Source: Pseudomonas thermotolerans DSM 14292
Lineage (GTDB): Bacteria > Pseudomonadota > Gammaproteobacteria > Pseudomonadales > Pseudomonadaceae
Assembly (NCBI RefSeq): GCF_000364625.1
Contig: NZ_KB822601.1
Location: forward strand, 62,001-126,000
Direction: 5' to 3'
Length of the DNA: 64,000 bases
Numbering within the stretch: position 1 is the stretch's first letter; each line of letters begins with the position of its first letter. Positions 1 through 12,310 of this stretch are shown here, one piece after another. Under the pieces are notes generated by a model. It saw only the letters and a program-made list of their open reading frames with translations, was not told where the DNA came from and ran no database searches. The translations under genes and the position numbers were made by a program.

Positions 1-1013
<1,013 letters not shown>

Positions 1014-1053
1014 GTTTTCTCACTCGAATCCGTAGGTCAGTCGTCTGGCGTGC

Positions 1054-2190
1054 TTAGCGGCGCTTGGCCATGGCTTCGATGAAGCGATCGAACAGCGGCG
1101 CCACGTCGTGCGGGCCGGGACTGGCCTCGGGGTGGCCCTGGAAGCTGAAGGCGACCTTGTCGGTCCGCTCGATGCCCTGCAGGGTGCCGTCGAACAGCGA
1201 CTTGTGGGTGGCGCGCAGGTTGCCCGGCAGACTGGCCTCGTCCACGGCGAAGCCGTGGTTCTGGCTGGTGATCATCACCACGCCGCTGTCCAGGTCCTGC
1301 ACCGGGTGGTTGGCACCGTGATGGCCGTGGCCCATCTTCACGGTCCTGGCGCCGGAGGCCAGGGCCAGCAGCTGGTGACCGAGGCAGATGCCGAACACCG
1401 GGATGTCGGTTTCGAGGATGTCCTGGATGGCCTTGATCGCGTAGTCGCAAGGTTCCGGGTCGCCGGGACCGTTGGAGAGGAACACGCCGTCCGGATTCAG
1501 GGCCAGCACCTCGCTGGCCGGGGTCTGCGCCGGCACCACGGTGATCCGGCAGCCGCGCGCCACCAGCATGCGCAGGATGTTCAGCTTGACCCCGTAGTCG
1601 TAGGCGACCACGTGGTAGGGCAGCTCATCAGCGGGAATTTCCGGGTGGCTGTCGGTCTTCAGATCCCAGACGCTGGAGCGCCACTCGTAGGGCTGCTTGA
1701 CGCTGACCACCTTGGCCAGGTCCATGCCCTTCAGACCCGGGAAGCTGCGCGCCAGCTCCAGCGCCTTCTCTGCGGAGGCGTCCTCGCCGGCGAGGATGCA
1801 GCCGTTCTGCGAGCCCTTTTCGCGGAGGATGCGGGTCAACCGGCGGGTATCGATGCCGGCGATGGCCACGGTGCCGTTGGCCTTCAGGTAGTCCGGCAGC
1901 GACTGCTTGTTGCGCCAGTTGCTGGCCAGCAGCGGCAAGTCGCGGATGATCAGGCCGGCGGCCCAGACCTGGCGGGCCTCGGCATCCTCAGGGGTGGTGC
2001 CGGTGTTGCCGATGTGCGGGTAGGTCAGGGTGACGATCTGCTGGGCATAGGACGGATCGGTGAGAATTTCCTGATAGCCGGTCATGGCGGTGTTGAACAC
2101 CACTTCGCCGATCGTCTGGCCATCGGCGCCGATGGACTCGCCACGAAAGATACTGCCGTCGGCAAGGGCGAGAATGGCTGGCTTAGTCAA
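1054..2190 (-). CDS. carA: Carbamoyl-phosphate synthase small (glutaminase) subunit
   Basis: Hydrolyses glutamine and channels ammonia to CarB. The protein is 378 residues, the usual length. A class I glutamine amidotransferase domain fills the C-terminal half, with the nucleophile elbow FGICLG (Cys near residue 269) and the catalytic His/Glu in QGHPEASPG near 353-355. The start is a TTG at 2188-2190, eight bases after a GGGAGG ribosome-binding site. A UUG start is also known for E. coli carA. It lies downstream of dapB on the same strand, behind a 240-base leader that contains a terminator hairpin and a short reading frame, and upstream of carB. Confidence 0.97.
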   Translation of the reverse strand: MTKPAILALADGSIFRGESIGADGQTIGEVVFNTAMTGYQEILTDPSYAQQIVTLTYPHIGNTGTTPEDAEARQVWAAGLIIRDLPLLASNWRNKQSLPDYLKANGTVAIAGIDTRRLTRILREKGSQNGCILAGEDASAEKALELARSFPGLKGMDLAKVVSVKQPYEWRSSVWDLKTDSHPEIPADELPYHVVAYDYGVKLNILRMLVARGCRITVVPAQTPASEVLALNPDGVFLSNGPGDPEPCDYAIKAIQDILETDIPVFGICLGHQLLALASGARTVKMGHGHHGANHPVQDLDSGVVMITSQNHGFAVDEASLPGNLRATHKSLFDGTLQGIERTDKVAFSFQGHPEASPGPHDVAPLFDRFIEAMAKRR

Positions 2191-2234
2191 GAAGACCTCC
2201 CGTTGATCAAGGCTCTGGGCAAACGCAGGTTGTA

Positions 2235-2274
2235 AAAAAGCGGGATGACGTAAGAATCCGTCACCCCGCTTTTT
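2235..2274 (-). terminator. Rho-independent terminator / attenuator in the carA leader
   Basis: Read leftward, GCGGGGTGACG pairs with CGTCATCCCGC (11 bp, one G-U) around an 8-base loop and is followed by six T. The A-tract on the other side makes the extended stem 16 bp and potentially bidirectional. It ends about 45 bases before the carA TTG and overlaps the stop codon of the leader frame. It could end dapB transcripts, attenuate carAB, or both. Confidence 0.75.
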
Positions 2275-2332
2275 GTATTTGGACCATGCTGCGTATGCGA
2301 AATTTTAGTGGACACACTAAAGCAGGCAGCAT
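2261..2332 (-). CDS. Possible carAB leader peptide (23 codons)
   Basis: A short frame in the carA leader starts at ATG 2330-2332 (a weak GAGG lies about 10 bases upstream) and ends at a TGA at 2261-2263, inside the left arm of the terminator hairpin. It encodes [18 protein letters not shown] followed by five more residues, including two Arg codons. An in-frame GTG at 2315-2317 would give an 18-residue version. A leader peptide upstream of carAB has been reported in P. aeruginosa as far as I recall. That the frame is translated, and that it controls termination, is inference from the position of its stop codon. Confidence 0.42.
   Translation of the reverse strand: MLPALVCPLKFRIRSMVQIQKAG
2304..2321. 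promoter_or_regulatory. Short dyad in the carA leader
   Basis: TTTAGTG and CACTAAA form a perfect 7-bp inverted repeat with a 4-base spacer. It lies inside the possible leader frame, upstream of the attenuator. It may be a protein-binding site or an RNA hairpin; no regulator can be assigned. Confidence 0.35.
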
Positions 2333-2430
2333 ACAGGAAAAGCCTCGCCCGGTCCACCCGAATGGACGATGAAAAAAGGTCGCTCCGACGAGAAACGCCC
2401 TACTCCCTCGCCCGGCGCAGACATACGGGC

Positions 2431-3237
<807 letters not shown>

Positions 3238-3291
3238 TCAGCTCCAGGCTGCGGACGTCGGACCCAGCCGTACCGGGGCCCGACGCCGGGT

Positions 3292-4413
3292 TCAAACATC
3301 ACCGAAAAAGCGTTTCACGCCCTCGAACCAGCCACTGGCCTTGGGCGAGTGGGCGGAGTCACCCTGCAGCGTACTGCGGAACTCCTCGAGCAGCTCGCGC
3401 TGGCGCTTGGTCAGGTTGACCGGGGTTTCTACCGCGATGCGGCACAGCAGGTCGCCAGGCACACCGCCGCGCACCGGGGTCACGCCCTTGCCGCGCAGGC
3501 GGAACAGCTTGCCGGTCTGGGTTCCCTCGGGGATCTTCAACTTGACCCGGCCGTCCAGGGTCGGCACCTCCAGCTCGCCACCCAGAGCGGCATCGGCGAA
3601 GCTGATCGGCACCTCGCAGTAGAGATGCTTGCCGTCGCGCTGGAAGATCGGGTGCTCGCGCACGTTGACCACCACGTAGAGATCGCCGGCCGGGCCGCCA
3701 TGGACACCTGCCTCGCCCTCGCCGGCCAGACGGATGCGGTCGCCGGTATCCACCCCGGCCGGCACCTTGACCGATAGGGTCTTGTGCTCTTCCACCCGGC
3801 CGTGGCCATGGCAGCTGCCGCAGGGGTCGGTGATCATCTTGCCGCTGCCGTGGCAGCGCGGGCAGGTCTGCTGCACCGAAAAGAAGCCCTGCTGCATGCG
3901 CACCTGACCGATGCCGCCACAGGTGGTACAGGTCACCGGACTGGTGCCCTTCTTGGCACCGGAGCCATCGCAGGCCTTGCAGGCGACCAGGGTCGGCACG
4001 CGGATGGTCACCGTGGTGCCGCGCACCGCGTCCTCAAGGTCCAGCTCCAGAGTGTAGCGCAGGTCGCTGCCGCGCTGCGCGCCACCACGCGAACTGGAAC
4101 GGCCGCCGCCGAAGAAGTCGCTGAACACATCGCCGAAGATGTCGGAGAAGTTGGCGCCACCGAAGCCGCCACCGCCTCCCATGTTGGGATCGACCCCGGC
4201 GTGGCCATACTGGTCGTAGGCCGCACGCTTGCTGGGGTCGGACAGCACCTCATAGGCTTCGTTGGCCTCCTTGAATTTCTCCTCCGAGGCCTTGTCGCCG
4301 GGGTTGCGGTCCGGGTGGTACTTCATGGCCAAGCGGCGGTAGGCCTTCTTCAGCTCCGCCTCGCTGGCCCCGCGCTCGACCCCGAGCACTTCGTAGTAGT
4401 CACGTTTAGCCAT
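3292..4413 (-). CDS. dnaJ: Chaperone DnaJ (Hsp40)
   Basis: Co-chaperone that delivers substrates to DnaK and stimulates its ATPase. The 373-residue protein has the full type I layout: a J domain with HPD near residues 33-35, a Gly/Phe-rich linker ([11 protein letters not shown]), four zinc-binding CxxCxGxG repeats ([32 protein letters not shown]) and C-terminal substrate-binding domains. I chose ATG 4411-4413 ([12 protein letters not shown]) over an upstream in-frame GTG at 4425, on family convention. It follows dnaK after 118 bases that hold two hairpins, and no separate heat-shock promoter is visible for it. Confidence 0.98.
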   Translation of the reverse strand: MAKRDYYEVLGVERGASEAELKKAYRRLAMKYHPDRNPGDKASEEKFKEANEAYEVLSDPSKRAAYDQYGHAGVDPNMGGGGGFGGANFSDIFGDVFSDFFGGGRSSSRGGAQRGSDLRYTLELDLEDAVRGTTVTIRVPTLVACKACDGSGAKKGTSPVTCTTCGGIGQVRMQQGFFSVQQTCPRCHGSGKMITDPCGSCHGHGRVEEHKTLSVKVPAGVDTGDRIRLAGEGEAGVHGGPAGDLYVVVNVREHPIFQRDGKHLYCEVPISFADAALGGELEVPTLDGRVKLKIPEGTQTGKLFRLRGKGVTPVRGGVPGDLLCRIAVETPVNLTKRQRELLEEFRSTLQGDSAHSPKASGWFEGVKRFFGDV

Positions 4414-4460
4414 TGATTGCTGCACTCTCGAACGAATTTCGCTTCATCCAGATACGCCGA

Positions 4461-4512
4461 CGCGGGAGAGGACTCCCGCGCGGCGAATCGAGCCCGCCAT
4501 CAGGCGGCGGGC
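4461..4512 (-). other. Two hairpins in the dnaK-dnaJ gap
   Basis: CGCGGGAG/CTCCCGCG (4461-4468 with 4473-4480) and GCCCGCC/GGCGGGC (4492-4498 with 4506-4512) are perfect inverted repeats lying between the dnaK stop and the dnaJ start. Neither is followed by a T-run on the transcribed strand. They are therefore more likely RNA stability, processing or partial attenuation structures than full terminators. Confidence 0.5.
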
Positions 4513-4531
4513 AGCGGAAGCGTGACCTCCG

Positions 4532-6448
<1,917 letters not shown>

Positions 6449-6525
6449 GCTTGTCTCCTGAAACTTGGTTTTGACCGGGGCCTCACTCACAGACACCGGC
6501 AGCTGAAAATGACTTGGTTACACAG

Positions 6526-6551
6526 ATGGGGTTGCCTTGGCGGTTTTCAAG
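6526..6551 (-). promoter_or_regulatory. Sigma32-type heat-shock promoter of dnaK
   Basis: On the minus strand, CTTGAAA (6545-6551) and CCCCAT (6526-6531) are separated by exactly 13 bases, matching the RpoH consensus. The -35 element overlaps the last codons and stop (GCT TGA) of grpE. Transcription would start about 70 bases before the dnaK ATG. Confidence 0.85.
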
Positions 6552-7116
6552 CCTTCTCGTCGATACTCGGCGGCACCTCGGCGGGCGCCTTGCTGACCAC
6601 CACCATGGCCGGGCGGATCAGCCGGCCGTTGAGCAGATAGCCCTTCTGGAAGACCTTGAGCACGGTGTTCGGCTCGACGTTGGCACTCTCCTCCATGGCC
6701 ATCGCCTGGTGACGCTCGGGATCGAAGGGCTCGCCGTGCGGATCGAGCTGCTCCACCTGGTAGCGCTTGAGGGTGTCGAGCATCAGCTTGAGGGTCAGCT
6801 CCAGCCCCTCGCGCATCGCCTTGACCTTGTCGTCGTCGGGACTGGACAGCTCGAGGCCGCGCTCCAGGCTGTCGACCACCGCCAGCAAGTCGCCGGTGAA
6901 CTTCTCCAGGGCGAACTTGTGCGCCTTCTCCACATCCTGCTCGGCTCGGCGCCGCACGTTCTGCATCTCGGCGGCAACACGCAGCGCCTGATCCTGGGCG
7001 GCAGCCAGCTGTTCCTCGAGCGCCTGCACACGCGTTGCCAGATCAACTTCGGCGGCCGTTTCCGGCGCCTGGGTCTCTTCGCCAACCGGCGTATCCAGGT
7101 TCTGTTCGTCTGCCAT
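6547..7116 (-). CDS. grpE: Nucleotide exchange factor GrpE
   Basis: Releases ADP from DnaK to drive the chaperone cycle. The protein is 189 residues: an acidic, disordered N-terminus, then a long coiled-coil helix (about 30-85, [20 protein letters not shown]) that mediates dimerisation, then the C-terminal beta domain with [17 protein letters not shown]. The start has a strong TAGGAGG site seven bases upstream. It is first in the grpE-dnaK-dnaJ series, divergent from recN, and has its own sigma32-type promoter. Confidence 0.98.
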   Translation of the reverse strand: MADEQNLDTPVGEETQAPETAAEVDLATRVQALEEQLAAAQDQALRVAAEMQNVRRRAEQDVEKAHKFALEKFTGDLLAVVDSLERGLELSSPDDDKVKAMREGLELTLKLMLDTLKRYQVEQLDPHGEPFDPERHQAMAMEESANVEPNTVLKVFQKGYLLNGRLIRPAMVVVSKAPAEVPPSIDEKA

Positions 7117-7170
7117 CGGGTCCTCCTAAAGGGAATGCAGTGACGGGCGGCGCCCGCGCTTCTGCCGGCC

Positions 7171-7199
7171 TATATGGGGACCGGCCACAGACTTTCAAG
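7171..7199 (-). promoter_or_regulatory. Sigma32-type heat-shock promoter of grpE
   Basis: Minus-strand CTTGAAA (7193-7199), a 13-base spacer and CCCCATATA (7171-7179) match the RpoH consensus with the same spacing as the dnaK promoter. It lies about 55 bases upstream of the grpE start. Confidence 0.88.
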
Positions 7200-7225
7200 G
7201 GTTATTGTCGAGCGGAAGCAAACTA

Positions 7226-7241
7226 CTGTATAAACGAACAG
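7226..7241 (+). promoter_or_regulatory. LexA box (SOS operator) of recN
   Basis: CTGTATAAACGAACAG matches the CTG-N10-CAG LexA operator 26 bases upstream of the recN start. It overlaps a possible -10 (TATAAA, 7229-7234) that has a TTGTCG 18 bases before it. Repression by LexA is established for recN in other bacteria. Confidence 0.85.
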
Positions 7242-7267
7242 TCATCGACTCCCAGGGAGCGCTCCCC

Positions 7268-8941
7268 ATGCTGGTGCACCTGTCCGTCCGCAACTACGCC
7301 ATCGTCGAACACCTGGACCTCGAGCTGGAAGGCGGTATGACCGTGATCACCGGCGAGACCGGCGCTGGCAAGTCGATCATGCTCGACGCCCTCGGCCTGG
7401 CCCTCGGCGACCGCGCCGACAGCGACGCGGTACGCCCCGGCGCCGACAAGGCGGACATCCTGGCCAGCTTCGACCTCGCCGAGATCCCCGAAGCCCGCGC
7501 CTGGCTCGCCGAGCGCGACCTGGACGGCGACGGTCCGTGCATCCTGCGCCGGGTGATCACCGCCGAGGGCCGCTCGCGCGGCTACATCAACGGCACCCCC
7601 TGCCCCTTGAGCGACCTCAAGGCCCTCGGCGAGCTGCTGATCGACATCCACAGCCAGCACGAGCACCAGTCGCTGCTCAAGCCGGACACCCACCGCCGCC
7701 TGCTCGACGAGTATGCCGGCTGCCATGAGCTGGCTCGCCAGGTGCAGTTGGCCGCCCAGCGCTGGCAACAGACCCGCCAGGAGCTGGAGCGCCTGTCGCG
7801 CAGCAGCGACGAGCAGCGCGCCCGCCACCAGTTGCTCAGCTACCAGATAGAGGAGCTGGACAACCTGGCCCTAGGCGAGCACGAGCTGGAGCAGCTGGAG
7901 CAGGAACACAAGGCCCTGGCCAACGCCGGCAACCTGATCGCCGCTTGCCAGCAAGTGCTCGATCTGTGCAGCGAGAGCGATGCCGGCAACGTACTGTCAG
8001 CGCTAACCAGCAGCCTGAATCGCCTGACCGCCCTCCCCAACAGTGGCGGCGCCCTCGGCGAAGCCATCAACCTGCTGGCCAGCGCACAGATTCAGGTTGA
8101 AGAAGCCGTCGGCGAGCTGAACCGCTTCATCGACACCTTCGATGCCGACCCGCTGCGCCTGCAGCAGCTCGAGGAACGCCTGGACGCCATCTACACCCTG
8201 GCCCGCAAGCACCGCGTGCAGCCCGCAGAGCTGCACGAGCTGCAGCAGCGCCTGCTCGACGAACTAGAAGGTCTGAACGCCGACGACCAGGCCGTGGAAC
8301 GCCTCGGCGAGGAATTGGCCGCCTACGCCCGCCACTACCAGGAGAAGGCCCGGGAGCTCAGCGTGCGGCGCGGCGAGGCCGCCGCCAGCCTGGCTGCCGC
8401 GGTCGAGCAGGAGATGCAGCGCCTGGGCATGCCCGGCGGGCGCTTCGCCATCGAGCTGCACCCACGCGAGCAGGCCGAGCCCCATGCCGCCGGCCTGGAG
8501 CAGGTGGAGTTCCAGGTCAGCGCCAACCCCGGCCAACCCCTCAAGCCGCTGGCCAAGGTGGCCTCCGGTGGCGAACTGTCGCGCATCAGCCTGGCCATCC
8601 AGGTGATCACCGCGCAGACCTCGCGGGTCCCGACCCTGGTATTCGACGAAGTGGACGTGGGCATCGGCGGCCCCACCGCCGAGGTGGTCGGCCAGCTGCT
8701 GCGGCGCCTCGGCGAGCGCGGCCAGGTGCTCACCGTCACCCACCTGCCGCAGGTCGCCGCCCAAGGCCATCACCACCTGTTCGTGCACAAGGCGCGCGAC
8801 CAGGGCAGCACCCAGACCGCCGTCGCCAGGCTGGGCAAGGACGGGCGCATCGAGGAAATCGCACGGATGCTCGGCGGCGTCGACCTGACCAAGGAGTCCC
8901 TGGCCCACGCGCGCAAGATGGTGAGCAGCGCCAGAAGCTGA
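7268..8941 (+). CDS. recN: DNA repair protein RecN
   Basis: SMC-like ATPase acting in double-strand break repair. The protein is 557 residues, the usual length: Walker A GETGAGKSIM near residue 30, a long coiled-coil middle (roughly 155-380), and the ABC signature/Walker B region ASGGELSRISLAI and TLVFDEVDVGIGG near 440-470. The start is ATG 7268-7270 (MLVHLSVRNYAIVEH), with AGGGAG eight bases upstream; an earlier in-frame start would lie across the LexA box. It is transcribed divergently from grpE. Confidence 0.98.
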   Translation: MLVHLSVRNYAIVEHLDLELEGGMTVITGETGAGKSIMLDALGLALGDRADSDAVRPGADKADILASFDLAEIPEARAWLAERDLDGDGPCILRRVITAEGRSRGYINGTPCPLSDLKALGELLIDIHSQHEHQSLLKPDTHRRLLDEYAGCHELARQVQLAAQRWQQTRQELERLSRSSDEQRARHQLLSYQIEELDNLALGEHELEQLEQEHKALANAGNLIAACQQVLDLCSESDAGNVLSALTSSLNRLTALPNSGGALGEAINLLASAQIQVEEAVGELNRFIDTFDADPLRLQQLEERLDAIYTLARKHRVQPAELHELQQRLLDELEGLNADDQAVERLGEELAAYARHYQEKARELSVRRGEAAASLAAAVEQEMQRLGMPGGRFAIELHPREQAEPHAAGLEQVEFQVSANPGQPLKPLAKVASGGELSRISLAIQVITAQTSRVPTLVFDEVDVGIGGPTAEVVGQLLRRLGERGQVLTVTHLPQVAAQGHHHLFVHKARDQGSTQTAVARLGKDGRIEEIARMLGGVDLTKESLAHARKMVSSARS

Positions 8942-9003
8942 GCACCCCACCCTGCAGCCCCGGTCTACCCATACTCAAAGCCCCAGCTGACGGGAGAGCC
9001 ACC

Positions 9004-9249
9004 ATGCGCCGCCTCAGCCTGCTGCTCGCCACCCTGCCGTTCAGTGCCCCGCCGTGGGTCATGCATTGACCGCAGAACATGGCCCAGATCGATCAGCCGC
9101 TGCAGAGCAACCCGCCCAGCGTCCCCATCGTGCTGGCCAAGGTGAAGGAACCCCGCGCCGAGGGCGAGGAGCTGCACAAGGCCGGCAAGCACGGCGAGTC
9201 GGCGAGAGCCCTCGGCGAGGGCCTGGGCCCACTCAGGGCCAGCGAATGA
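9004..9249 (+). pseudogene. Small secreted protein gene with two compensating frameshifts
   Basis: A GGGAGA site precedes ATG 9004, which opens a signal-peptide-like start (MRRLSLLLATLPF). The frame meets a TGA at 9067-9069. The next frame over reads PAVGHALTAEH across 9036-9080, a plausible end of a signal peptide. The first frame then resumes with MAQIDQPLQSNPPSVPIVLA and runs to TGA 9247-9249. A one-base loss near 9040-9050 and a one-base gain near 9078-9082 would restore a single protein of about 80 residues. It is either a recent pseudogene or affected by two assembly errors. The family is not recognised with certainty. Confidence 0.5.
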
Positions 9250-9267
9250 GCTGGCGGCTGGCGCCGT

Positions 9268-12180
9268 TCAGAACGCCAGCAGCCCCAGCAGCGACATGGC
9301 CAAGCGGCGCACCTGCTGCAGGTCCACCGGCTTGGCCAGGCAGCCCTGGGCGCCACGCCTGCGCGCCTCGGCGAAGGTCGGCTCGTCCGCCGCCGCGCTG
9401 ACCACCAGCACCGGCACATCGCTCAGCCGTGGCGTGCGGCGCATGTAGTCGAGCACCTCCAGACCATTGCCGTCCGGCAGGTCGAGGTCGAGCAGAACCA
9501 ACGCCGGCATCGCCGCCTCCAGCTCGGCGCAGGCGCGCCGTATCGAGCCCGCGCCGCGTACCACGGCGAAGTCGCGCAGACCTTCCTGGAGGATCTTGAG
9601 GCAGCTCGCGTGATCCTCGATGCAGAGCACCTCGACCCGGGTCGCGGCGTCCGCCTGCGGGTCATCGGCCTGTACCGCCTCCAGCTCCGGGGGTGTGGCG
9701 GCACTCGGCAGGTCGATCCAGAAGCGGCTGCCCTCCCCCGGCACGCTGGAAAGGCCGATCTCGCCATTCATCAGCTCAGCCAGCTCGCGGCAGAGCACCA
9801 GCCCGATGCCGGCGCCAGGGATGCTGGAATTCTCCCAGCCGAGGCGCTGGAACGGCTGGAACAGCAGCGCCTGCTGTTCCTCGCTGAGTCCCGGGCCGCT
9901 GTCCTCGACCCACAGCCGCACGCAGTTCGGGCGCAGCTCGTAGCCAAGGCTGACCAGGCCCTGCGGGCCGTTGTACTTGATGGCGTTGGACAGCAGGTTG
10001 AGCAGAACCTGGCGCAGCCGGCGCACGTCGCCCAACACGTGGAGCGGCGGCTCGACGCGCATCACCTGCAACTGCTGCTGGCGCTGCTGTATCTCCGGCT
10101 GGATCAGCTCGGCGCAGCTGTTGAGCAGGGCGCCCACCTCGATCGGCTTGAACTGCAGCTGCTGGCGGCGGCTCTCGATACTCGACAGGTCGAGGATGTC
10201 GTCCACCAGGGAGGTCAGGTGGCGGCTGGCGTTGACGATCTCCCGTGCGTAGCCGAGCACCGGCTGGCTGTCGCCCTGCTCCTCGGCCTCCAGGACGATC
10301 AACTGACCGAAGCCGTGGATGGCATTCAGAGGCGTGCGCAGCTCGTGGCTCATGCTGGACAGGAAGCGGCTCTTCGCCTGACTGGCCTCCAGGGCCTCCT
10401 GGCTGGCGCGGCGCAGATCCTCCTGGACCTCCTTGAGGCGGGTGATGTCCACGTGGGTGCCGGCCACCCGGGTGACGATGCCGTGGGCGTCGCGCTCGAG
10501 CACCTGGCCGCGGCTGAGGAGCCAGGCGTAGCGTCCCTCGGCATCGGCGAAGCGGTATTCGGCGTCGAAGATGTCCATGCCGTCCCGGCAGCGCAGGCGC
10601 AGGCGGCGGACCCGTTCCAGGTCATCGGGGTGGATGCGCTGGTTGTATTCGCGCAGGGTCAGTTGGTCGTGGGCCAGGCCGAAGCGGCGGATGAAGCGCT
10701 CACCCAGACGAATGGTCAAATCTTCGGCATTCACCTCCCAGAGACTTTCCGTGGTGCTTTCCAGCACCATCTCCAGCTTGCGCCGGGTGCGCTTGCGCTC
10801 CATCTCGCTCTGCTCCAGCTGGACTCCGGCCTGGCGGACCGCCTCGCCCATGCCGGCCAGCTCCTCGATGGCACTGTCCGGGGCCGGCGGACTGTAGTCG
10901 CCCTGACCGAGCCGGCGCAGCATCCCGGCCACGCCCTGCAGCGGCTCGGCCAATTCGTCGCTGAGACGCCGCGAGCGCCGCCACATCCAGGCGAAGAACA
11001 GCGCATAGAAGGACACCAGGCCTAGGATCAGCAGGTAGCCGATCTGCCGGTAATGCGTCGCCAGGCGGTTGGTTTCCCGGAAGATGTCCGCCTCGTCCAC
11101 CACCAGCAGCAGCCGCCAGCCGGTCTGCGGGATCTCGCTCCAGGCCACCAGCTGGCGGCGCCCGCCGAGCAGCACCTCGCGCACATCGCTGGAACTGGCC
11201 TCCATGGCCGCCAGCAGCGGCTGCAGGTCGGGATTGCGGGCCAGGTTGAAGTCCTCGGGCCTGAGGGTCTCCTGCTGCACCGCCTCGTGGTAGGTGTACT
11301 GGGTCAGCTCGCTGACCCCGAAGTCGCGCTCCCCGGCCTTGGGCAGCGCCATGATGTTGTTGTCGCGGCTGACCAGCATCGCATAACCCTGCCAGGGCAC
11401 CTGCAGGTTGCCGATCTCGGTGAGCATGCCGTTGATGGTGATGTCCAGGCCGACTACGCCCTCCAGGAAATCCCCGCGATAGACCGGCGCCACACCGGAC
11501 ATCATCCAGCCCAGCCCGGCCGGGTCGAGGTAGACGTCGGTCCAGACCACCTTGCGCTCCGGGTTGTGCCGGGCATCGGCCAGGTAATAGAAGTTGTAGT
11601 TGGGGATCAACATATCGTGCGGATAGCGATCCGGGGTCATGAAGAAGGGATAGATGCGGTTGTAGCTATCCCAGCTGTTGAAGTAGACCGCCGCCACCAG
11701 GGGGTTGGCGTCGCGGATCGCCCGCATCAGCGGGTCGACGTGCATCAGGCGCAGGGCCTTGGCATGGTCCTGGCGCTCGAGGGGCGTGCTGTTGGCATAG
11801 AAGGAGGCCGCCCGGCCCGCATCGCGGGTGGTGTAGAACACCCCGTCGGCAGTCAGCGCATGACGCTGGCGCTCCAGTTCGTCCGGCTGCAGAGTGCTGT
11901 CGAGCAGCACCCGGGCGACCTCGTCGCGGAAGATGCGCACCTGAGTCTCGATGGCCTGCAGGCGGCTGTCGATCACCCGCCCCTCGCGACGCACCGCAGC
12001 GGCCAGGTCCTGCACCGCGCTCTCCTGCAGATGGTCAAGCTGCGCGTCGCGGACCGCGACGTTGCTCAGCAGGTACACCGCGATCAGCACCGACTCCACC
12101 AGGATCAGCGGAATCAGTGCGCTCTGAACGAAGGCTCGCCAGATCCACTGGCGCAGGGGGAGACGGGATGATCGCGGCAT
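9268..12180 (-). CDS. Hybrid sensor histidine kinase/response regulator (dCache-HAMP-PAS-HisKA-HATPase-REC)
   Basis: Inner-membrane two-component sensor of 970 residues. A first membrane helix (about 17-38) and a second (about 380-399) frame a periplasmic double-Cache-like sensor (40-370). Then follow a HAMP-like linker, a PAS domain (about 465-585), HisKA with the H-box MSHELRTPLN (His612), HATPase with NLLSNAIKYN and VEDSGPGLS, and a C-terminal receiver with LVLLDLDLPDGNG (phosphoacceptor Asp898) and conserved Lys950. No Hpt domain or DNA-binding partner is encoded nearby, so the output is unknown. The ligand cannot be read from the sequence. It is convergent with the broken gene at 9004-9249. 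Confidence 0.93.
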   Translation of the reverse strand: MPRSSRLPLRQWIWRAFVQSALIPLILVESVLIAVYLLSNVAVRDAQLDHLQESAVQDLAAAVRREGRVIDSRLQAIETQVRIFRDEVARVLLDSTLQPDELERQRHALTADGVFYTTRDAGRAASFYANSTPLERQDHAKALRLMHVDPLMRAIRDANPLVAAVYFNSWDSYNRIYPFFMTPDRYPHDMLIPNYNFYYLADARHNPERKVVWTDVYLDPAGLGWMMSGVAPVYRGDFLEGVVGLDITINGMLTEIGNLQVPWQGYAMLVSRDNNIMALPKAGERDFGVSELTQYTYHEAVQQETLRPEDFNLARNPDLQPLLAAMEASSSDVREVLLGGRRQLVAWSEIPQTGWRLLLVVDEADIFRETNRLATHYRQIGYLLILGLVSFYALFFAWMWRRSRRLSDELAEPLQGVAGMLRRLGQGDYSPPAPDSAIEELAGMGEAVRQAGVQLEQSEMERKRTRRKLEMVLESTTESLWEVNAEDLTIRLGERFIRRFGLAHDQLTLREYNQRIHPDDLERVRRLRLRCRDGMDIFDAEYRFADAEGRYAWLLSRGQVLERDAHGIVTRVAGTHVDITRLKEVQEDLRRASQEALEASQAKSRFLSSMSHELRTPLNAIHGFGQLIVLEAEEQGDSQPVLGYAREIVNASRHLTSLVDDILDLSSIESRRQQLQFKPIEVGALLNSCAELIQPEIQQRQQQLQVMRVEPPLHVLGDVRRLRQVLLNLLSNAIKYNGPQGLVSLGYELRPNCVRLWVEDSGPGLSEEQQALLFQPFQRLGWENSSIPGAGIGLVLCRELAELMNGEIGLSSVPGEGSRFWIDLPSAATPPELEAVQADDPQADAATRVEVLCIEDHASCLKILQEGLRDFAVVRGAGSIRRACAELEAAMPALVLLDLDLPDGNGLEVLDYMRRTPRLSDVPVLVVSAAADEPTFAEARRRGAQGCLAKPVDLQQVRRLAMSLLGLLAF

Positions 12181-12250
12181 GGACGGCCCTGGTGAGACGA
12201 ACTAGACTCGCATGATAACGACTGTCGCCCCAGAACAGGGCATACGATGG

Positions 12251-12279
12251 TCGACTATGCGGAACCTTTCCCGTACACT
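12251..12279 (+). promoter_or_regulatory. Putative ssrA promoter
   Basis: TACACT (12274-12279) fits a -10 element and TCGACT lies 17 bases upstream as a weak -35. Transcription would begin about 25 bases before the mature tmRNA 5' end, leaving a short leader for processing. Confidence 0.4.
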
Positions 12280-12310
12280 GCTGTCTCAGTAGTAACCCAC
12301 CAAGGTTTCT

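Noticed and set aside
3244..3285. An imperfect inverted repeat (CGTCGGACCC / GGGCCCGACG) between dnaJ and dapB
   Set aside because: One mismatch, no T-run and dapB follows closely, so a terminator call is not justified.
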